DNA of 64,000 nucleotides from Parerythrobacter aestuarii (GCF_030140925.1 NZ_JARBWD010000001.1:1116001-1180000); one strand, 5' to 3'; shown: positions 52,087 through 62,748, numbered from the stretch's first letter. Notes: generated by a model not told the origin, from the letters alone. Translations and numbers: made by a program.

Positions 52087-53910
52087 ATGTGCGGCATTAT
52101 CGGCATCGTCGGCAAGGAACCGGTGGCAGACCGGCTGGTGGATGGCCTCAGGCGTATGGAATACCGTGGCTACGACAGCGCCGGGGTTTGCACCATCGAT
52201 GACGGGCAGCTCGTGCGCCGTCGCGCCCAGGGCAAGCTGCAGAACCTCGTTACCGAATTGGCTGATGCGCCCGCGCCCGGTACAATCGGTATCGCCCATA
52301 CCCGCTGGGCCACTCATGGTGCGCCAACCGCCAACAACGCCCACCCGCATGCTACCGGTGAAGTGGCGCTGGTGCACAATGGCATAATCGAGAATTTCAA
52401 GCCGCTGCGCGACGAACTACTGGCCGCTGGACGCACGCTGGAAAGTGAAACCGACAGCGAAGTCGTCGCCCACTTGGTCAGCCATGAATTCGAATCCGGC
52501 AAGACTCCCGAAGAGGCAGTCAAGGCTGTGCTGCCGCAACTGCGGGGTGCCTTCGCGCTGGCCATCGCTTTCCGCCAGCATCCCGATATGCTGATTGGTG
52601 CGCGGCTCGGATCACCACTGGTTGTCGGTTATGGCGAGGGGGAAATGTATCTCGGCTCCGATGCGCTGGCGCTGGCGCCGCTGACCCAGCGTATCGCCTA
52701 TCTCGATGAAGGCGACTGGGTCGTCATCACCCGCGATGGCGCGCAAATCTACGATTCCGAGAACAACCCTGTGGAGCGCGAGATCGTGACCTCTGGCGCA
52801 TCGGCAGCTGCGGTCGAGAAGGGCAACTACCGTCACTTCATGCAGAAGGAGATCTTCGAGCAGCCGACCGTGGTGGCACAGACGCTCAACAGCTACGTTC
52901 GTCAGGCCGATGCCAGCGTGGCGTTGCCGCAGGTCGATTTCGACCTGTCGGCGATCAGGCGCATCACCATCGTTGCCTGCGGTACGTCGTTCTATGCCGG
53001 GATGGTGGCGAAATACTGGATCGAGACCTTTGCCCGCGTTCCCGTCGATATCGATGTTGCGAGCGAGTTCCGCTATCGCGAACCGGTGCTGGAGGACGGC
53101 GGCCTCGCCATTTTCATCTCGCAGAGCGGCGAAACCGCTGACACGCTGGCGGCGCTGCGGCACTGCAAGGACAATGGCCAAACCATCGCCGCTGTTGTCA
53201 ACGTGCCGACGAGCACCATGGCGCGCGAGGCCGACCTGCTGCTGCCGACCCATGCCGGGCCGGAAATCGGGGTGGCCTCGACCAAGGCCTTCACCTGCCA
53301 GCTGGCAGTGCTCGCCGCCCTCGCTGCGCATCTTGCGGTCAAGAAAGGCCGCATGAGCCGTGAGGAAGAGCAGGAGGTGGTCAAGCACCTGCTCGAAGCG
53401 CCCGCCGCGCTCAACGCCGCGCTCGACCATGATGACGATATTGCCGCCATGGCACCCTTACTCGCCCCGGCGCGCGACGTGCTCTATCTCGGCCGCGGTC
53501 CAGACTATCCGCTGGCGATGGAAGGGGCGCTGAAGCTCAAGGAAATCAGCTATATCCATGCCGAAGGCTATGCCTCGGGCGAGATGAAGCATGGCCCGAT
53601 CGCGCTGATCGACGAAGCCGTGCCGGTAATCGTGCTCGCGCCGTCCGGCCCGCTGTTCGAGAAGACCGTTTCCAACATGCAGGAAGTGCGCGCACGCGGC
53701 GGCAAGATCGTGCTGATTTCTGACGAGGAAGGCCTCGCCGAAGCGGGCGACGAATGCCTTGCCACAATCCAGATGCCCAAGGTTCATCCCTTGATTGCGC
53801 CACTGGTCTACGCCGTGCCGGTGCAATTGCTGGCCTATCACGTGGCAGTGGTGAAAGGCACCGACGTCGACCAGCCGCGCAATCTGGCGAAGTCCGTGAC
53901 GGTCGAATAA
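52087..53910 (+). CDS. glmS: Glutamine-fructose-6-phosphate aminotransferase
   Basis: 607 residues. Makes glucosamine-6-phosphate for cell-wall synthesis. The N-terminal glutaminase has catalytic Cys2 (MCGIIGIVG) and HTRWATHGAPT; two SIS domains follow (CGTSFYAGMVAKYW, SQSGETADTLAALR, STKAFTCQLAVLAAL, GRGPDYPLAMEGALKLKE). The ending DVDQPRNLAKSVTVE is the family C-terminus. ATG 52087 has GAAGGAC upstream. Shares a likely transcript with vapBC. Confidence 0.97.
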   Translation: MCGIIGIVGKEPVADRLVDGLRRMEYRGYDSAGVCTIDDGQLVRRRAQGKLQNLVTELADAPAPGTIGIAHTRWATHGAPTANNAHPHATGEVALVHNGIIENFKPLRDELLAAGRTLESETDSEVVAHLVSHEFESGKTPEEAVKAVLPQLRGAFALAIAFRQHPDMLIGARLGSPLVVGYGEGEMYLGSDALALAPLTQRIAYLDEGDWVVITRDGAQIYDSENNPVEREIVTSGASAAAVEKGNYRHFMQKEIFEQPTVVAQTLNSYVRQADASVALPQVDFDLSAIRRITIVACGTSFYAGMVAKYWIETFARVPVDIDVASEFRYREPVLEDGGLAIFISQSGETADTLAALRHCKDNGQTIAAVVNVPTSTMAREADLLLPTHAGPEIGVASTKAFTCQLAVLAALAAHLAVKKGRMSREEEQEVVKHLLEAPAALNAALDHDDDIAAMAPLLAPARDVLYLGRGPDYPLAMEGALKLKEISYIHAEGYASGEMKHGPIALIDEAVPVIVLAPSGPLFEKTVSNMQEVRARGGKIVLISDEEGLAEAGDECLATIQMPKVHPLIAPLVYAVPVQLLAYHVAVVKGTDVDQPRNLAKSVTVE

Positions 53911-53995
53911 GCGCGGGGAGAGCTCCGGCGGCTGCGCGAAACTCTGATACCTCACTTTACCCGGCAATAACCTTTCCCGGTTAACGCCTGCACCG

Positions 53996-56347
53996 GTGAG
54001 CGACAATCGATCTGAAACGCTGAATTTGCCGGCGAAATTGCCCCTGCTCGCCCTCTTGGGGTTCAGGGATAGCGAAGGGCTCGACTGGTCGCGCCTGCGG
54101 GCCCTGCAATATGCCCGCGTCGGGCAACGAACCAGGCTGCGGGTCATTTCGCATATCGTCGTCGGAATCTTGCTGGTGTGGACCGTGTGGGGCGTGCTTC
54201 CGCTGGTTGCCATTGCCGGCTGGGCTGCGGCGTTGGCTCTTGCGGTCGCGCACCTCACTGGGCGCGACTGGATGTTGCGCAGATCGGAAAGCCGTCGGCT
54301 CGGCCGCGAGGAAGCGAACCAGCACACGCTGGCTGCGGTGCTTTGCGCCATAGCGTGGTCCTCGGTCCTGGTCATGACCCATGTGTTCGGCACCCCGGCG
54401 GACTTGCTGCGGGTCTGGATCGTTGTTGCATTGCTGCCGGTCGGATCGGCCATTGTACTTGGCTCGGCGCCCGCCGGTGCAGTGGCATACCTGGTAACCA
54501 TCTGTACGACTGCTATCGCCACGCTTGCCCTTGCCGGACACTATCCGGCGGCCGCCAGTGGTGCCTGTATGATTGTCATCATCGGCTATGGCATCGTGAC
54601 CCGCGCCGATGCCTATCTGCGCGGGGTCGTCGCGGAAGAAGGGATGGCAGAGCGTAATGAAGTCGTCTCGCTGCTGTTGCGCGAATTCGAAGAGAACGAA
54701 GCCGACTGGCTGTGGCAAATCGACACCACACGCAAAGTACGGTCTGCCAGTCCGCGTTTCGCCTTTGCTCTGGGCTGCGAGCCGGAAGAAGCCGAAGGCA
54801 GGCCGTTCCTGCAACTGATCGCCGGCAAGGCGTGGGACACAGGCCAGTTTCCAACCAGCCTGCACGATCTTGCCGAGCGCTTGAAACGCCGCGAGAGTTT
54901 TTCCAACCTGCTGGTCAAGGTTTCCATCGGGGCGGAAAGCCGCTGGTGGGAACTTTCCGGAACTCCGATGCTCGATGGTAAGGGCCAGCACATCGGCTTT
55001 CGTGGCGTCGGCTCAGATGTCACCGAACAGCGCGAGTCCTCGGAAAAGATCGCTTACCTCGCGCGCTACGATACACTTACCGAATTGCCTAACCGCCTGA
55101 TGCTCAATGAAGCGCTGGGCGAGGCCATGCGTTTTGCTCGCCAATGGCGCTCGCGCTGTGCCTTCCTGATGATCGACCTCGACCGGTTCAAGCAGGTCAA
55201 CGATTCGCTCGGCCACCTGGTTGGCGATCGCTTGCTTGCGCAGGTTTCCGCGCGGTTAAAGGACATCATGTCGGATAATGAGCTGTGCGGTCGTCTGGGC
55301 GGTGACGAATTTGCCATCGTTGTTCGCGATGCATCGGACCGCAGCCGGGTCGACAAGGTCGCCCGCAAGATCATCGACCGGCTGTCGCAACCCTACGAAG
55401 TGGATCATCACACGCTTTATGTCGGTGCCAGCGTCGGCTCTGCCATTGCCCCGCGTGACGGCAAGACCGTCGAGGAGCTGATGCGCAACGCCGACCTCGC
55501 GCTCTATCGCGCGAAGGATCTCGGCGGCGGCGAACATTGCAGCTACGAGCCGGCGCTCCATGCCTCTGCCGAGGAACGCCGAAAGCTCGAATTCTCGCTC
55601 CGCAAGGCGCTTGAACAGGACGAGTTCAAGCTCGTGTTCCAGCCAGTGGTGCATGCGGGCAGCGAGGACATCGTCAGCTTCGAGGCCCTGCTGCGGTGGA
55701 TCAGCAAGGAACATGGCTTCGTCGGGCCGGACAAGTTCATTCCGCTGGCAGAAGACACGCGCCTGATCGTTCCCATCGGGACTTGGGTACTGGAACAGGC
55801 CTGCATCGAAGCGGCAAGCTGGCCGGCACCGACCAAGATCAATGTCAATGTCTCGCCCGAACAGCTGATCGAACCGGACTTTGCGGCCACCGTGGTGCGG
55901 GCGCTATCGATCAGCGGGCTCGATGCCAGCAGGCTGGAACTGGAAGTGACGGAAAGTATCTTCCTGCGCGATGCCGATGTTGCGCGCGGGGCGCTTGAGG
56001 AAGTGATGGCGCTTGGCTGCCAGGTTGCGCTCGACGATTTCGGGACGGGCTATTCCTCGCTCGGATACCTGCGCAAGCTGCGGTTCTCGACGATCAAGGT
56101 CGATCGCACGTTCGTGCAGGGCGCGGCACAAGGCAGCAATGAGAGCATCGCGATCATCCGTGCTGTCGTGGCAATGGCCGACAGCCTCGGTATGACGACT
56201 ACCGCAGAAGGGGTCGAGAACGCTGAAGAAGCGAAGATGATCCGCGACATGGGATGCACCAAGATCCAGGGCTATTACTTCGGCCGGCCGATGCCGAGCG
56301 ATGAAGCCCGCATGCTGTTCGACCGTCGGGAAAAGCTCACCGCCTGA
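53996..56347 (+). CDS. GGDEF-EAL bifunctional cyclic di-GMP enzyme with membrane sensor
   Basis: 783 residues, GTG start at 53996. N-terminal membrane part (several helices, about 40-215), a PAS-like domain (about 230-345, ending FRGVGSDVTEQRESSEK), a GGDEF domain (intact RLGGDEFAIVV) and an EAL domain (FEALLRW, ELEVTESIFL, LDDFGTGYSSLGYLRKL, AEGVENAEEA, QGYYFGRPM). Both catalytic centres look complete, while no RxxD inhibitory site precedes GGDEF. Net direction (synthesis or breakdown of c-di-GMP) cannot be told. Confidence 0.93.
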   Translation: MSDNRSETLNLPAKLPLLALLGFRDSEGLDWSRLRALQYARVGQRTRLRVISHIVVGILLVWTVWGVLPLVAIAGWAAALALAVAHLTGRDWMLRRSESRRLGREEANQHTLAAVLCAIAWSSVLVMTHVFGTPADLLRVWIVVALLPVGSAIVLGSAPAGAVAYLVTICTTAIATLALAGHYPAAASGACMIVIIGYGIVTRADAYLRGVVAEEGMAERNEVVSLLLREFEENEADWLWQIDTTRKVRSASPRFAFALGCEPEEAEGRPFLQLIAGKAWDTGQFPTSLHDLAERLKRRESFSNLLVKVSIGAESRWWELSGTPMLDGKGQHIGFRGVGSDVTEQRESSEKIAYLARYDTLTELPNRLMLNEALGEAMRFARQWRSRCAFLMIDLDRFKQVNDSLGHLVGDRLLAQVSARLKDIMSDNELCGRLGGDEFAIVVRDASDRSRVDKVARKIIDRLSQPYEVDHHTLYVGASVGSAIAPRDGKTVEELMRNADLALYRAKDLGGGEHCSYEPALHASAEERRKLEFSLRKALEQDEFKLVFQPVVHAGSEDIVSFEALLRWISKEHGFVGPDKFIPLAEDTRLIVPIGTWVLEQACIEAASWPAPTKINVNVSPEQLIEPDFAATVVRALSISGLDASRLELEVTESIFLRDADVARGALEEVMALGCQVALDDFGTGYSSLGYLRKLRFSTIKVDRTFVQGAAQGSNESIAIIRAVVAMADSLGMTTTAEGVENAEEAKMIRDMGCTKIQGYYFGRPMPSDEARMLFDRREKLTA

Positions 56348-56361
56348 GCGGCCAGCTGCAA

Positions 56362-57033
56362 TCAGGCAGTGGCAAGTCGCTCCAGCGCTGCCTTGAACAG
56401 AGCCAGCCCGTCGGTCCCGCCGTGCGCGGCATCAATGGCGCGTTCAGGGTGCGGCATCATGCCCAGCACATTGCCGGCAGCGTTGAGAATCCCGGCGATA
56501 TCGCGCTGTGAGCCATTAGGGTTGTCGCGATAGCGGAACGCAACCCGGCCATCGCCTTCGAGCCGGTCTAGCGTTTCCGCGTCGGCAAAATAATTGCCAT
56601 CGTGATGCGCGACAGGGATGTCGATGATCTGGCCGGCATCATAGCCCGCCGTGAACAGCGACTGGTTGTTGACCACTTCCAGCGATACCGTCTTGCAGAT
56701 GAAGGTCTGTCCGGCATTGCGCATGAGTGCACCGGGCAAGAGGCCGCTTTCCGTCAGCACCTGAAACCCGTTGCATACGCCCAGTACGGGCACGCCGCGC
56801 TCAGCTTCCCGGATGACCGAACGCATGATTGGGCTGTTGGCGGCCATTGCGCCCGAGCGCAGGTAGTCACCGTAGGAAAACCCGCCGGGCAGGGCGATAA
56901 AGTCGAGTCCCTTGGGCAATTCGCTGTCGGCATGCCAGACCCGGATCGGGGCAGCGCCGCTGGCGACTTCCAGCGCCACCGCCATGTCGCGGTCGCAGTT
57001 GGATCCGGGGAAAGTGATGACAGCGGTCTTCAT
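56362..57033 (-). CDS. purQ: Phosphoribosylformylglycinamidine synthase, glutaminase subunit
   Basis: 223 residues. Supplies ammonia to PurL in purine synthesis. [20 protein letters not shown] at the start, the nucleophile elbow [13 protein letters not shown] (Cys), and [18 protein letters not shown] (catalytic His/Glu) are complete. Lies 19 bp after purS in one operon. Confidence 0.96.
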   Translation of the reverse strand: MKTAVITFPGSNCDRDMAVALEVASGAAPIRVWHADSELPKGLDFIALPGGFSYGDYLRSGAMAANSPIMRSVIREAERGVPVLGVCNGFQVLTESGLLPGALMRNAGQTFICKTVSLEVVNNQSLFTAGYDAGQIIDIPVAHHDGNYFADAETLDRLEGDGRVAFRYRDNPNGSQRDIAGILNAAGNVLGMMPHPERAIDAAHGGTDGLALFKAALERLATA

Positions 57034-57052
57034 GGTGCGATCCTTAGTGCTC

Positions 57053-57286
57053 TCAGGCGACCTTCTCGATCCGGTAGTTCTCGATCACCGTATTGGCGAG
57101 CAGCTTCTCGCACATCTCCGTCAGCGCCGCGTCGCTGGTATCGTCAGCGACATCGAGTTCGATCAGGCGACCAATGCGCACATCATCAACTCCTGCAAAG
57201 CCGAGCCCTTCCAGCGCATGGTGGACCGCGCGACCCTGCGGATCGAGCACCCCGGGCTTGAGGCTGACATGGATGCGGATTTTCAT
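57053..57286 (-). CDS. purS: Phosphoribosylformylglycinamidine synthase subunit
   Basis: 77 residues ([20 protein letters not shown] then [18 protein letters not shown]). PurS bridges PurQ and PurL. ATG 57286 matches the family start; a longer open frame to 57406 is rejected. purC, often directly upstream of purS in related bacteria, is displaced to 63561 here. Confidence 0.95.
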   Translation of the reverse strand: MKIRIHVSLKPGVLDPQGRAVHHALEGLGFAGVDDVRIGRLIELDVADDTSDAALTEMCEKLLANTVIENYRIEKVA

Positions 57287-57547
57287 GGGTGCTGCTCCGG
57301 TTCGCGAGTGCGATGCGTTTCGAGCCGTGTGCCTATAGCGATCCGTGGAGCCGCTGCAATCCCGCGAGCGGCAGCTTCCCACCTCAAAATCGTTACATTC
57401 CTGCACCAGTTTGAAGCGAAACGGTGCTGCAATGCCATGAAATGGGGGTTTGGGACGCTCGAAAGCTCGCCCCCTTAACCAATTCAGGGCAAGGGAGGCC
57501 CAGTATTTCTACGTTGCCGGTTTTACACTGATTGCCGCGAGGAACCG

Positions 57548-59770
57548 ATGAAGACTTCCAGCACTATTCGCCGCCTATCCTTTGCCACTGCCAGCATTGC
57601 CGCTTTGGCTGTTGCCGCTCCCGCTGTCGCGCAGGACGGAGACAGCGCCAGCGCCGAAGCCAATACCGGCGGGTTGGGCGTCATCGTCGTCACCGCCAAC
57701 CGGCGTGAGGAAAACCTGCAGGACGTGCCGCTGTCGGCCGCCACTCTGGAGGAATCGCGCGTCCAGGCGCTGTTCGCAGCGGGCACCGACAACACCGGCC
57801 TCTCCGGCCAGGTTCCGGGCCTGTTCGTCGAAAGCTCCAACGGCCGCGCGGCCCCGCGTTTCTACATCCGCGGCCTCGGCAATACCGACTTCGACCTGGC
57901 CGCTTCGCAGCCGGTCTCCGTCATCATGGACGACGTGGTGCTGGAGAATGTGACGCTCAAGAGCTTCCCGATCTTCGACGTCGAGCGGATCGAAGTCTTG
58001 CGCGGGCCGCAAGGCACGCTGTTCGGGCGCAATACCCCGGCCGGGATCGTCAAGATCGATACCAAGCGCCCGACCTATGACACGCAGGCCCGTGGCTCGG
58101 TAAGCGTCGGCACCCTCGGTTCTGTCGCTCTCGACTTCGGGGTTGGTACCGCACTGGTGCCCGACACTGTCGCTTTCCGCATTTCCGGCCTGTGGCAGCA
58201 TCGCGGCAATTGGGTCGACAACGGCTTCACCGGTGAAGAAGACGCGCTGGGCGGGTTCGACGACATCGCCATTCGCGGCCAGTTGCTGATCGAACCGATC
58301 GAAGACCTGTCGATCCTGATCAACGCGCAATACCGCGACCTCGAAGGTACCTCGACATTGTTCCGCGCCAATATCCTTGGCCCGGGCAACAACGACCTCA
58401 ACGCCAATTACGATCGCGACACCGTCTTCTTCGACGCTGGTGCGGGCAACCAGGCCGAGTACGAGACCTTCGGGATTTCCGGCACCATCGAATATGCAGC
58501 GCGTGGCGTTAAGCTGACGTCGATTACTGCGCATTACGAGAGCAAGGGTTCGAGCCGGGGTGATATCGACGGAGGCTTCGGCGCGTCGTTCCTGCCGTTC
58601 ATGGGTCCGGGCTTCATCCCGTTCCCCGCAGATACCCAGGATTCGATCGAGCTGCAGCAGCTTACGCATGAAACCCGCATCGCTTCGGATACCGATGGTC
58701 CGGTCAGCTGGCAGTTTGGCGGCTATGCCTTCTGGAGCGATTTCGACGTTACCACCGTTGGCTTCACTTTCCCGCCACCGGTCACCGTGCGCCACCGCAA
58801 CGATGCCTGGGCAGTCTTCGGACAGGTCAGCGGGCAGGTCGGCGACACCGTCCGCCTGACGGGCGGCCTGCGTTATACCGAGGATGACAAGAACTTCGTC
58901 GTCCGCTCGGGCGCACTGCCTCAGTTCCGCGCGGTCGAGGATTCGCGCCTGACGTGGGATCTCAGCGCCTTCGTCGATGTCTCGGAAGACGCCAGCGTTT
59001 ACGCCCGCGTCGCCAGCGGGTTCCGCGCTCCGACCATCCAGGGCCGTGACGTGGCCTTCTTCCAGCCGCCGTCGATCGCGACGAGCGAGAAGATCATGTC
59101 CTACGAAGCCGGCTTCAAGTCCGAGCTGGCCGATCGCACGATCCGCCTGAACGGCGCAGTGTTCTACTACACCGTCGACGATCCGCAGTTCACCGCCGTC
59201 GGCGGTGGCGGCAACCTCGTCCAGCTGGTCAACGCCAACAAGGGTCACGGCTATGGCTTCGAGCTCGACAGCGCGTTCCAGTTGACCGACAACTTCGTCA
59301 TCACGGCCGGCGTTGCCTGGAACAATACCAAGATCAAGGACGATACGCTGGCTGTAGGGATCTGCGCTCAGTGTACTGTCACCGACCCGACCACGGTTAT
59401 TAACGGCAACACCCGCGCGCTGGTGGACGGCAACCCGTTCCCCAACGCGCCCGAGTTCACGGCCGACATTACCGCCGAGCTGACGGTGCCGGTGGGCGAC
59501 AACCACAAGGTGTTCGTCTTCACCGACTGGCAGTACCAGGGCGCGACCAACTTCTTCCTTTATGAAAGCCTGGAGTTCAATTCGGACAACCAGATCGAAG
59601 GGGGCCTGCGCATCGGCTATGGCAACATCGACGACAAGTGGTCGATCGCCCTGTTCGCACGAAATATCACCAACGCCGACAACGTTCGCGGCGGGATCGA
59701 TTTCAACAACAATACCGCTTTCGTGAACGAGCCGCGCATCATCGGGGTCTCGGCCAGCTTCAACTACTGA
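57548..59770 (+). CDS. TonB-dependent receptor
   Basis: 740 residues. Signal peptide ends in VAAPAVAQDG. Then a plug domain starting GVIVVTANRREENLQDVPLS, with PRFYIRGLGNTDFDLA and RGPQGTLFGRNTPAGIV. The 22-strand barrel runs to the C-terminal Tyr (VSASFNY), the outer-membrane insertion signal. Type resembles sphingomonad receptors for plant or algal compounds; ligand unknown. Has a strong terminator after it. Sits between purS and an M16 protease. Confidence 0.95.
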   Translation: MKTSSTIRRLSFATASIAALAVAAPAVAQDGDSASAEANTGGLGVIVVTANRREENLQDVPLSAATLEESRVQALFAAGTDNTGLSGQVPGLFVESSNGRAAPRFYIRGLGNTDFDLAASQPVSVIMDDVVLENVTLKSFPIFDVERIEVLRGPQGTLFGRNTPAGIVKIDTKRPTYDTQARGSVSVGTLGSVALDFGVGTALVPDTVAFRISGLWQHRGNWVDNGFTGEEDALGGFDDIAIRGQLLIEPIEDLSILINAQYRDLEGTSTLFRANILGPGNNDLNANYDRDTVFFDAGAGNQAEYETFGISGTIEYAARGVKLTSITAHYESKGSSRGDIDGGFGASFLPFMGPGFIPFPADTQDSIELQQLTHETRIASDTDGPVSWQFGGYAFWSDFDVTTVGFTFPPPVTVRHRNDAWAVFGQVSGQVGDTVRLTGGLRYTEDDKNFVVRSGALPQFRAVEDSRLTWDLSAFVDVSEDASVYARVASGFRAPTIQGRDVAFFQPPSIATSEKIMSYEAGFKSELADRTIRLNGAVFYYTVDDPQFTAVGGGGNLVQLVNANKGHGYGFELDSAFQLTDNFVITAGVAWNNTKIKDDTLAVGICAQCTVTDPTTVINGNTRALVDGNPFPNAPEFTADITAELTVPVGDNHKVFVFTDWQYQGATNFFLYESLEFNSDNQIEGGLRIGYGNIDDKWSIALFARNITNADNVRGGIDFNNNTAFVNEPRIIGVSASFNY

Positions 59771-59790
59771 TAGCGGCTACCGCATTCTTG

Positions 59791-59820
59791 AAAGGGGCGT
59801 CCGAACGGGCGCCCCTTTTG
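59791..59820. terminator. Bidirectional terminator between TonB receptor and M16 protease genes
   Basis: AAAGGGGCGTCC (59791-59802) and GGGCGCCCCTTTTG (59807-59820) form a GC stem flanked by A and T runs, suitable for both convergent genes. Confidence 0.8.
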
Positions 59821-59830
59821 CGTTGGCGAG

Positions 59831-62695
59831 CTATTCTTCGGCGGCGATAGTCGCCTGAACTGGGCGCGGAAGCACGACAAACTGCACCGCGCCGTCTGCT
59901 GTCAGGTACTGCTCTGCCACTTCACGCAGCCGTTCGGGCGTCACCGCTTCGTAGCGGGCCCGCGCAGCAAGGAAGCGATCGATCACGACAGGTTCGGTTT
60001 GGGCCCTGCGAACATAGCCGAGCCAGCTGCCGTTGGTCTTTAGCGCGTTGTCGATCCCTTCGAGGATCGGTTGGCGGGCACGCTGCAGGATATCGGCATC
60101 GACCGGCTCGCTGCGCAGCCGTTCAACGGTTGCCTCGATAGCTTCGCGGGTTGCAGTGACTTCGTCGGTCTCGACCCCGGCGCGGACCCGGAACAGGCCC
60201 CAACCGGTGTAGCTACGCGATTGCTCATTGCTCACGGACGGGGAATAGCTCTTGCCCAGTTCCTCGCGCAGCGCGTCGGTCATCTCCAGCGCGGTGACAG
60301 CGCGGAGCAGGTTGAGCTCGATCGTCGCTTCGGCATCCCAATAGTCTCGCGTGGGCCAATTGTAGCTTACCAGCGCCTGGTCTGCCTCACCGTCGTGATA
60401 GATCGTATGCGACACACGATCCCCGGTAAACACGCGGTGCCGGCTGTCGGGATAGTCGCGAAAATCGCCTTCGCGTGCAGGCAAGGCGCCCAGCGTCTGG
60501 GCCACCAGCGCAATGGCTGCTTCCTCTTCGAAATCACCGACCAGCGCAATTTCCATCGCTCCATTCTTGAGGCGGTCTTCGATGGCGTTGCGCAAATAGT
60601 CGAAATCGAGTTCTTCGTAGGCTTGCCGGGACTGGATGGTGAAGCGAGGGTCGCCGCTCGAAAGAATCGAATCCGCCTGGCTCCGCAGCGCCGCACCCGG
60701 GGTTGCGACCAGTGAGGCGAAATAGTCCGGGATGCCGTTGCGATAGCGGGCAAGCGGCTCAGTGTGATAGGCAGGATCGGTCAGGAATGCGGCAATGAGC
60801 TGCAATTGCAGCTCCAGGTCTCGCGGGGTCGTGCGCTGGGTGACGGAGAAGCGGTCAGGCGTCGCACCGATAGAAAAATTGGCGCTGCGCCCGGCGAGCA
60901 CCGATTGCAGTTCGTCCTGCGTGTATTTGCCCAGCCCGCCTGCCGGCAGCATGCCGATCAGGTTGGTCTTGAGCGGCTCTTCCCGCGTCTCGATGAATGT
61001 CCCGCCGTCAATAGTAACCGCGACCAGGATGCGATCCTGTTCGAGCTCGGTGCGCTTGAGATTGAGCCTTGCGCCATTGGCGAAAACCACTTGCCGAATG
61101 TCAAGCGGCGTGCCGATTGTATCGGACACGATTTCTCCCGCTGCGCCGAAGTCGGTATAGTCCCATTCTGGCAGCGACACGGCTTCGGGTGGGCTGACCG
61201 GTTGTGCCCGCGCTGTCTTCCACGCCTCGCGCAAGGCTGCTTCTCCGCCATCGGGGGCAGTGCGCCCGGCGAAACGGATCAGCGGGTCATCGAAGGGCAC
61301 GATATCGGAGCGGATCGCAGCCATGACCTCATCCGGTGAAGCCTTGCTCGCCGTCGTCTCGAACAGCGCGAGGTTGGTCTCAGGCGAGGTCGGAATGCGT
61401 TCCTCGCGCGCCAGCCGGATTGCGCGGCCGGCGAAATAGCCATGGCTGCGGGTGTCCTGGCCCGAAACGGCATTCTCGAGAGCGGTGCGTGACCGCGCAA
61501 CCTGTTCGGCAATCTCCGCTTCGCTGACGCCATATTCCAGAAACTGGCGGACGATTGCTTCGGCTGCGGTCATGCCATCGGCCCAGCGCCCTTCGATAGC
61601 ATTGATGCGCAAGATAGTCTGCCGCCCGGCCTCGAAGATATCGGCACCTCCGAAGCTGGCCGACTGGAACGGCGGATCCTCGATCCGGGTCGCGCGGGTA
61701 AAGCGGCGCTGCAATATGGCGTACCCGATGGCGCGCAGGATTGCCTGCCTGCGTTCCGCCTTGGTGTCAGGTCGTTCGATCCATGGTGCGCCCTGCGCCA
61801 CGATCAGGCCATCGCTGAGCGCCGGATCGAGATACACGTCGCTGGCTCCGCGATAGTCGGGATCGACCGGCCCGGCTTCAGGCTGTTCGGGTGTCGCGGC
61901 GTCTTCCCAGTCGGCAAAGCGCGCGATGATGGCTTGTTCGACCTCTGCCGGATCGAAGTCGCCAACCACCACCAGCGTCGTGCGCGACGGGACATAGGTG
62001 CGCTGCCAGAACGCCTTCAACGCCGCGGCATCGACCTTGTCGATATCCTCACGCCCGGCGACGGGAAATCGCTCTGCAAACAGCGAGCCGGGGAAGAAGA
62101 AATCAACCTGGTCGGCGCTTTCAAGCCGCGTGAAATTGGTCCGTTCGCGCCGCTCTGCCAGCAATACCCCGCGCTCGCGTTCGACCGCTTCGGGAGCGAA
62201 GGTCAGCTCGCTCGCAGTCTCGCGCATCAGCATCAAGGCAGTATCGAGCAACTCCGGTCGGGTGTTGGGTAGGTCAAGCTTGTACTGCGTGTAGGTGAAA
62301 TTGGTGACGGCATTGGTGTCGGCGCCAAAGGCCAGCCCCAGCCGCTCCAGCAATTTGACCATTTCGCCTTCAGGTACGTTGGTGGAGCCGTTGAAGGCCA
62401 TATGCTCGACGAAATGTGCGAGCCCGCGCTCGTCGTCATATTCGTCGAGCCTCCCGGCAGCGACTTCCATCCGCACCAGTGCCGTGCCTTCAGGTGTTGC
62501 ATTGGCGCGGATGACATAGCGCATGCCGTTGGCAAGCTGGCCGAAGAGATAGCCATCCTCGGGTTGCAAGTCGCTGGCTTCGAAGCCCCACGATGTTTCT
62601 GCCACGACCTCTGCAGGCGTGCCTTCCGGGCCTTCCGCCACCAGCGGGGTTGCGAACAGCAGCGCCAGCGGGGCTGCCAGAATGAATCCTCTCAT
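59831..62695 (-). CDS. M16 family (pitrilysin-type) metallopeptidase, secreted
   Basis: 954 residues. Signal peptide MRGFILAAPLALLFATPLVA. The inverted zinc motif HFVEH is in LAHFVEHMAFNGS (about residue 94), followed by downstream Glu in a domain with TALMLMRETASELTFAPEAV. Two M16 halves (a second peptidase-like half from about 560). Such proteases degrade peptides in the periplasm. ATG 62695 is chosen; the frame opens at 62731. It is convergent with the receptor and lies within the pur region. Confidence 0.93.
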   Translation of the reverse strand: MRGFILAAPLALLFATPLVAEGPEGTPAEVVAETSWGFEASDLQPEDGYLFGQLANGMRYVIRANATPEGTALVRMEVAAGRLDEYDDERGLAHFVEHMAFNGSTNVPEGEMVKLLERLGLAFGADTNAVTNFTYTQYKLDLPNTRPELLDTALMLMRETASELTFAPEAVERERGVLLAERRERTNFTRLESADQVDFFFPGSLFAERFPVAGREDIDKVDAAALKAFWQRTYVPSRTTLVVVGDFDPAEVEQAIIARFADWEDAATPEQPEAGPVDPDYRGASDVYLDPALSDGLIVAQGAPWIERPDTKAERRQAILRAIGYAILQRRFTRATRIEDPPFQSASFGGADIFEAGRQTILRINAIEGRWADGMTAAEAIVRQFLEYGVSEAEIAEQVARSRTALENAVSGQDTRSHGYFAGRAIRLAREERIPTSPETNLALFETTASKASPDEVMAAIRSDIVPFDDPLIRFAGRTAPDGGEAALREAWKTARAQPVSPPEAVSLPEWDYTDFGAAGEIVSDTIGTPLDIRQVVFANGARLNLKRTELEQDRILVAVTIDGGTFIETREEPLKTNLIGMLPAGGLGKYTQDELQSVLAGRSANFSIGATPDRFSVTQRTTPRDLELQLQLIAAFLTDPAYHTEPLARYRNGIPDYFASLVATPGAALRSQADSILSSGDPRFTIQSRQAYEELDFDYLRNAIEDRLKNGAMEIALVGDFEEEAAIALVAQTLGALPAREGDFRDYPDSRHRVFTGDRVSHTIYHDGEADQALVSYNWPTRDYWDAEATIELNLLRAVTALEMTDALREELGKSYSPSVSNEQSRSYTGWGLFRVRAGVETDEVTATREAIEATVERLRSEPVDADILQRARQPILEGIDNALKTNGSWLGYVRRAQTEPVVIDRFLAARARYEAVTPERLREVAEQYLTADGAVQFVVLPRPVQATIAAEE

Positions 62696-62748
62696 GCCGC
62701 GCAGCTTGGCGAAGCGTGCAGGGAAGGGCAACCGCTTGTACGGCGGAA

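Noticed and set aside
57575..59506. A 643-codon open frame antisense to the TonB-dependent receptor
   Set aside because: Same reason: a shadow of a clear receptor gene; translation shows no family motif.
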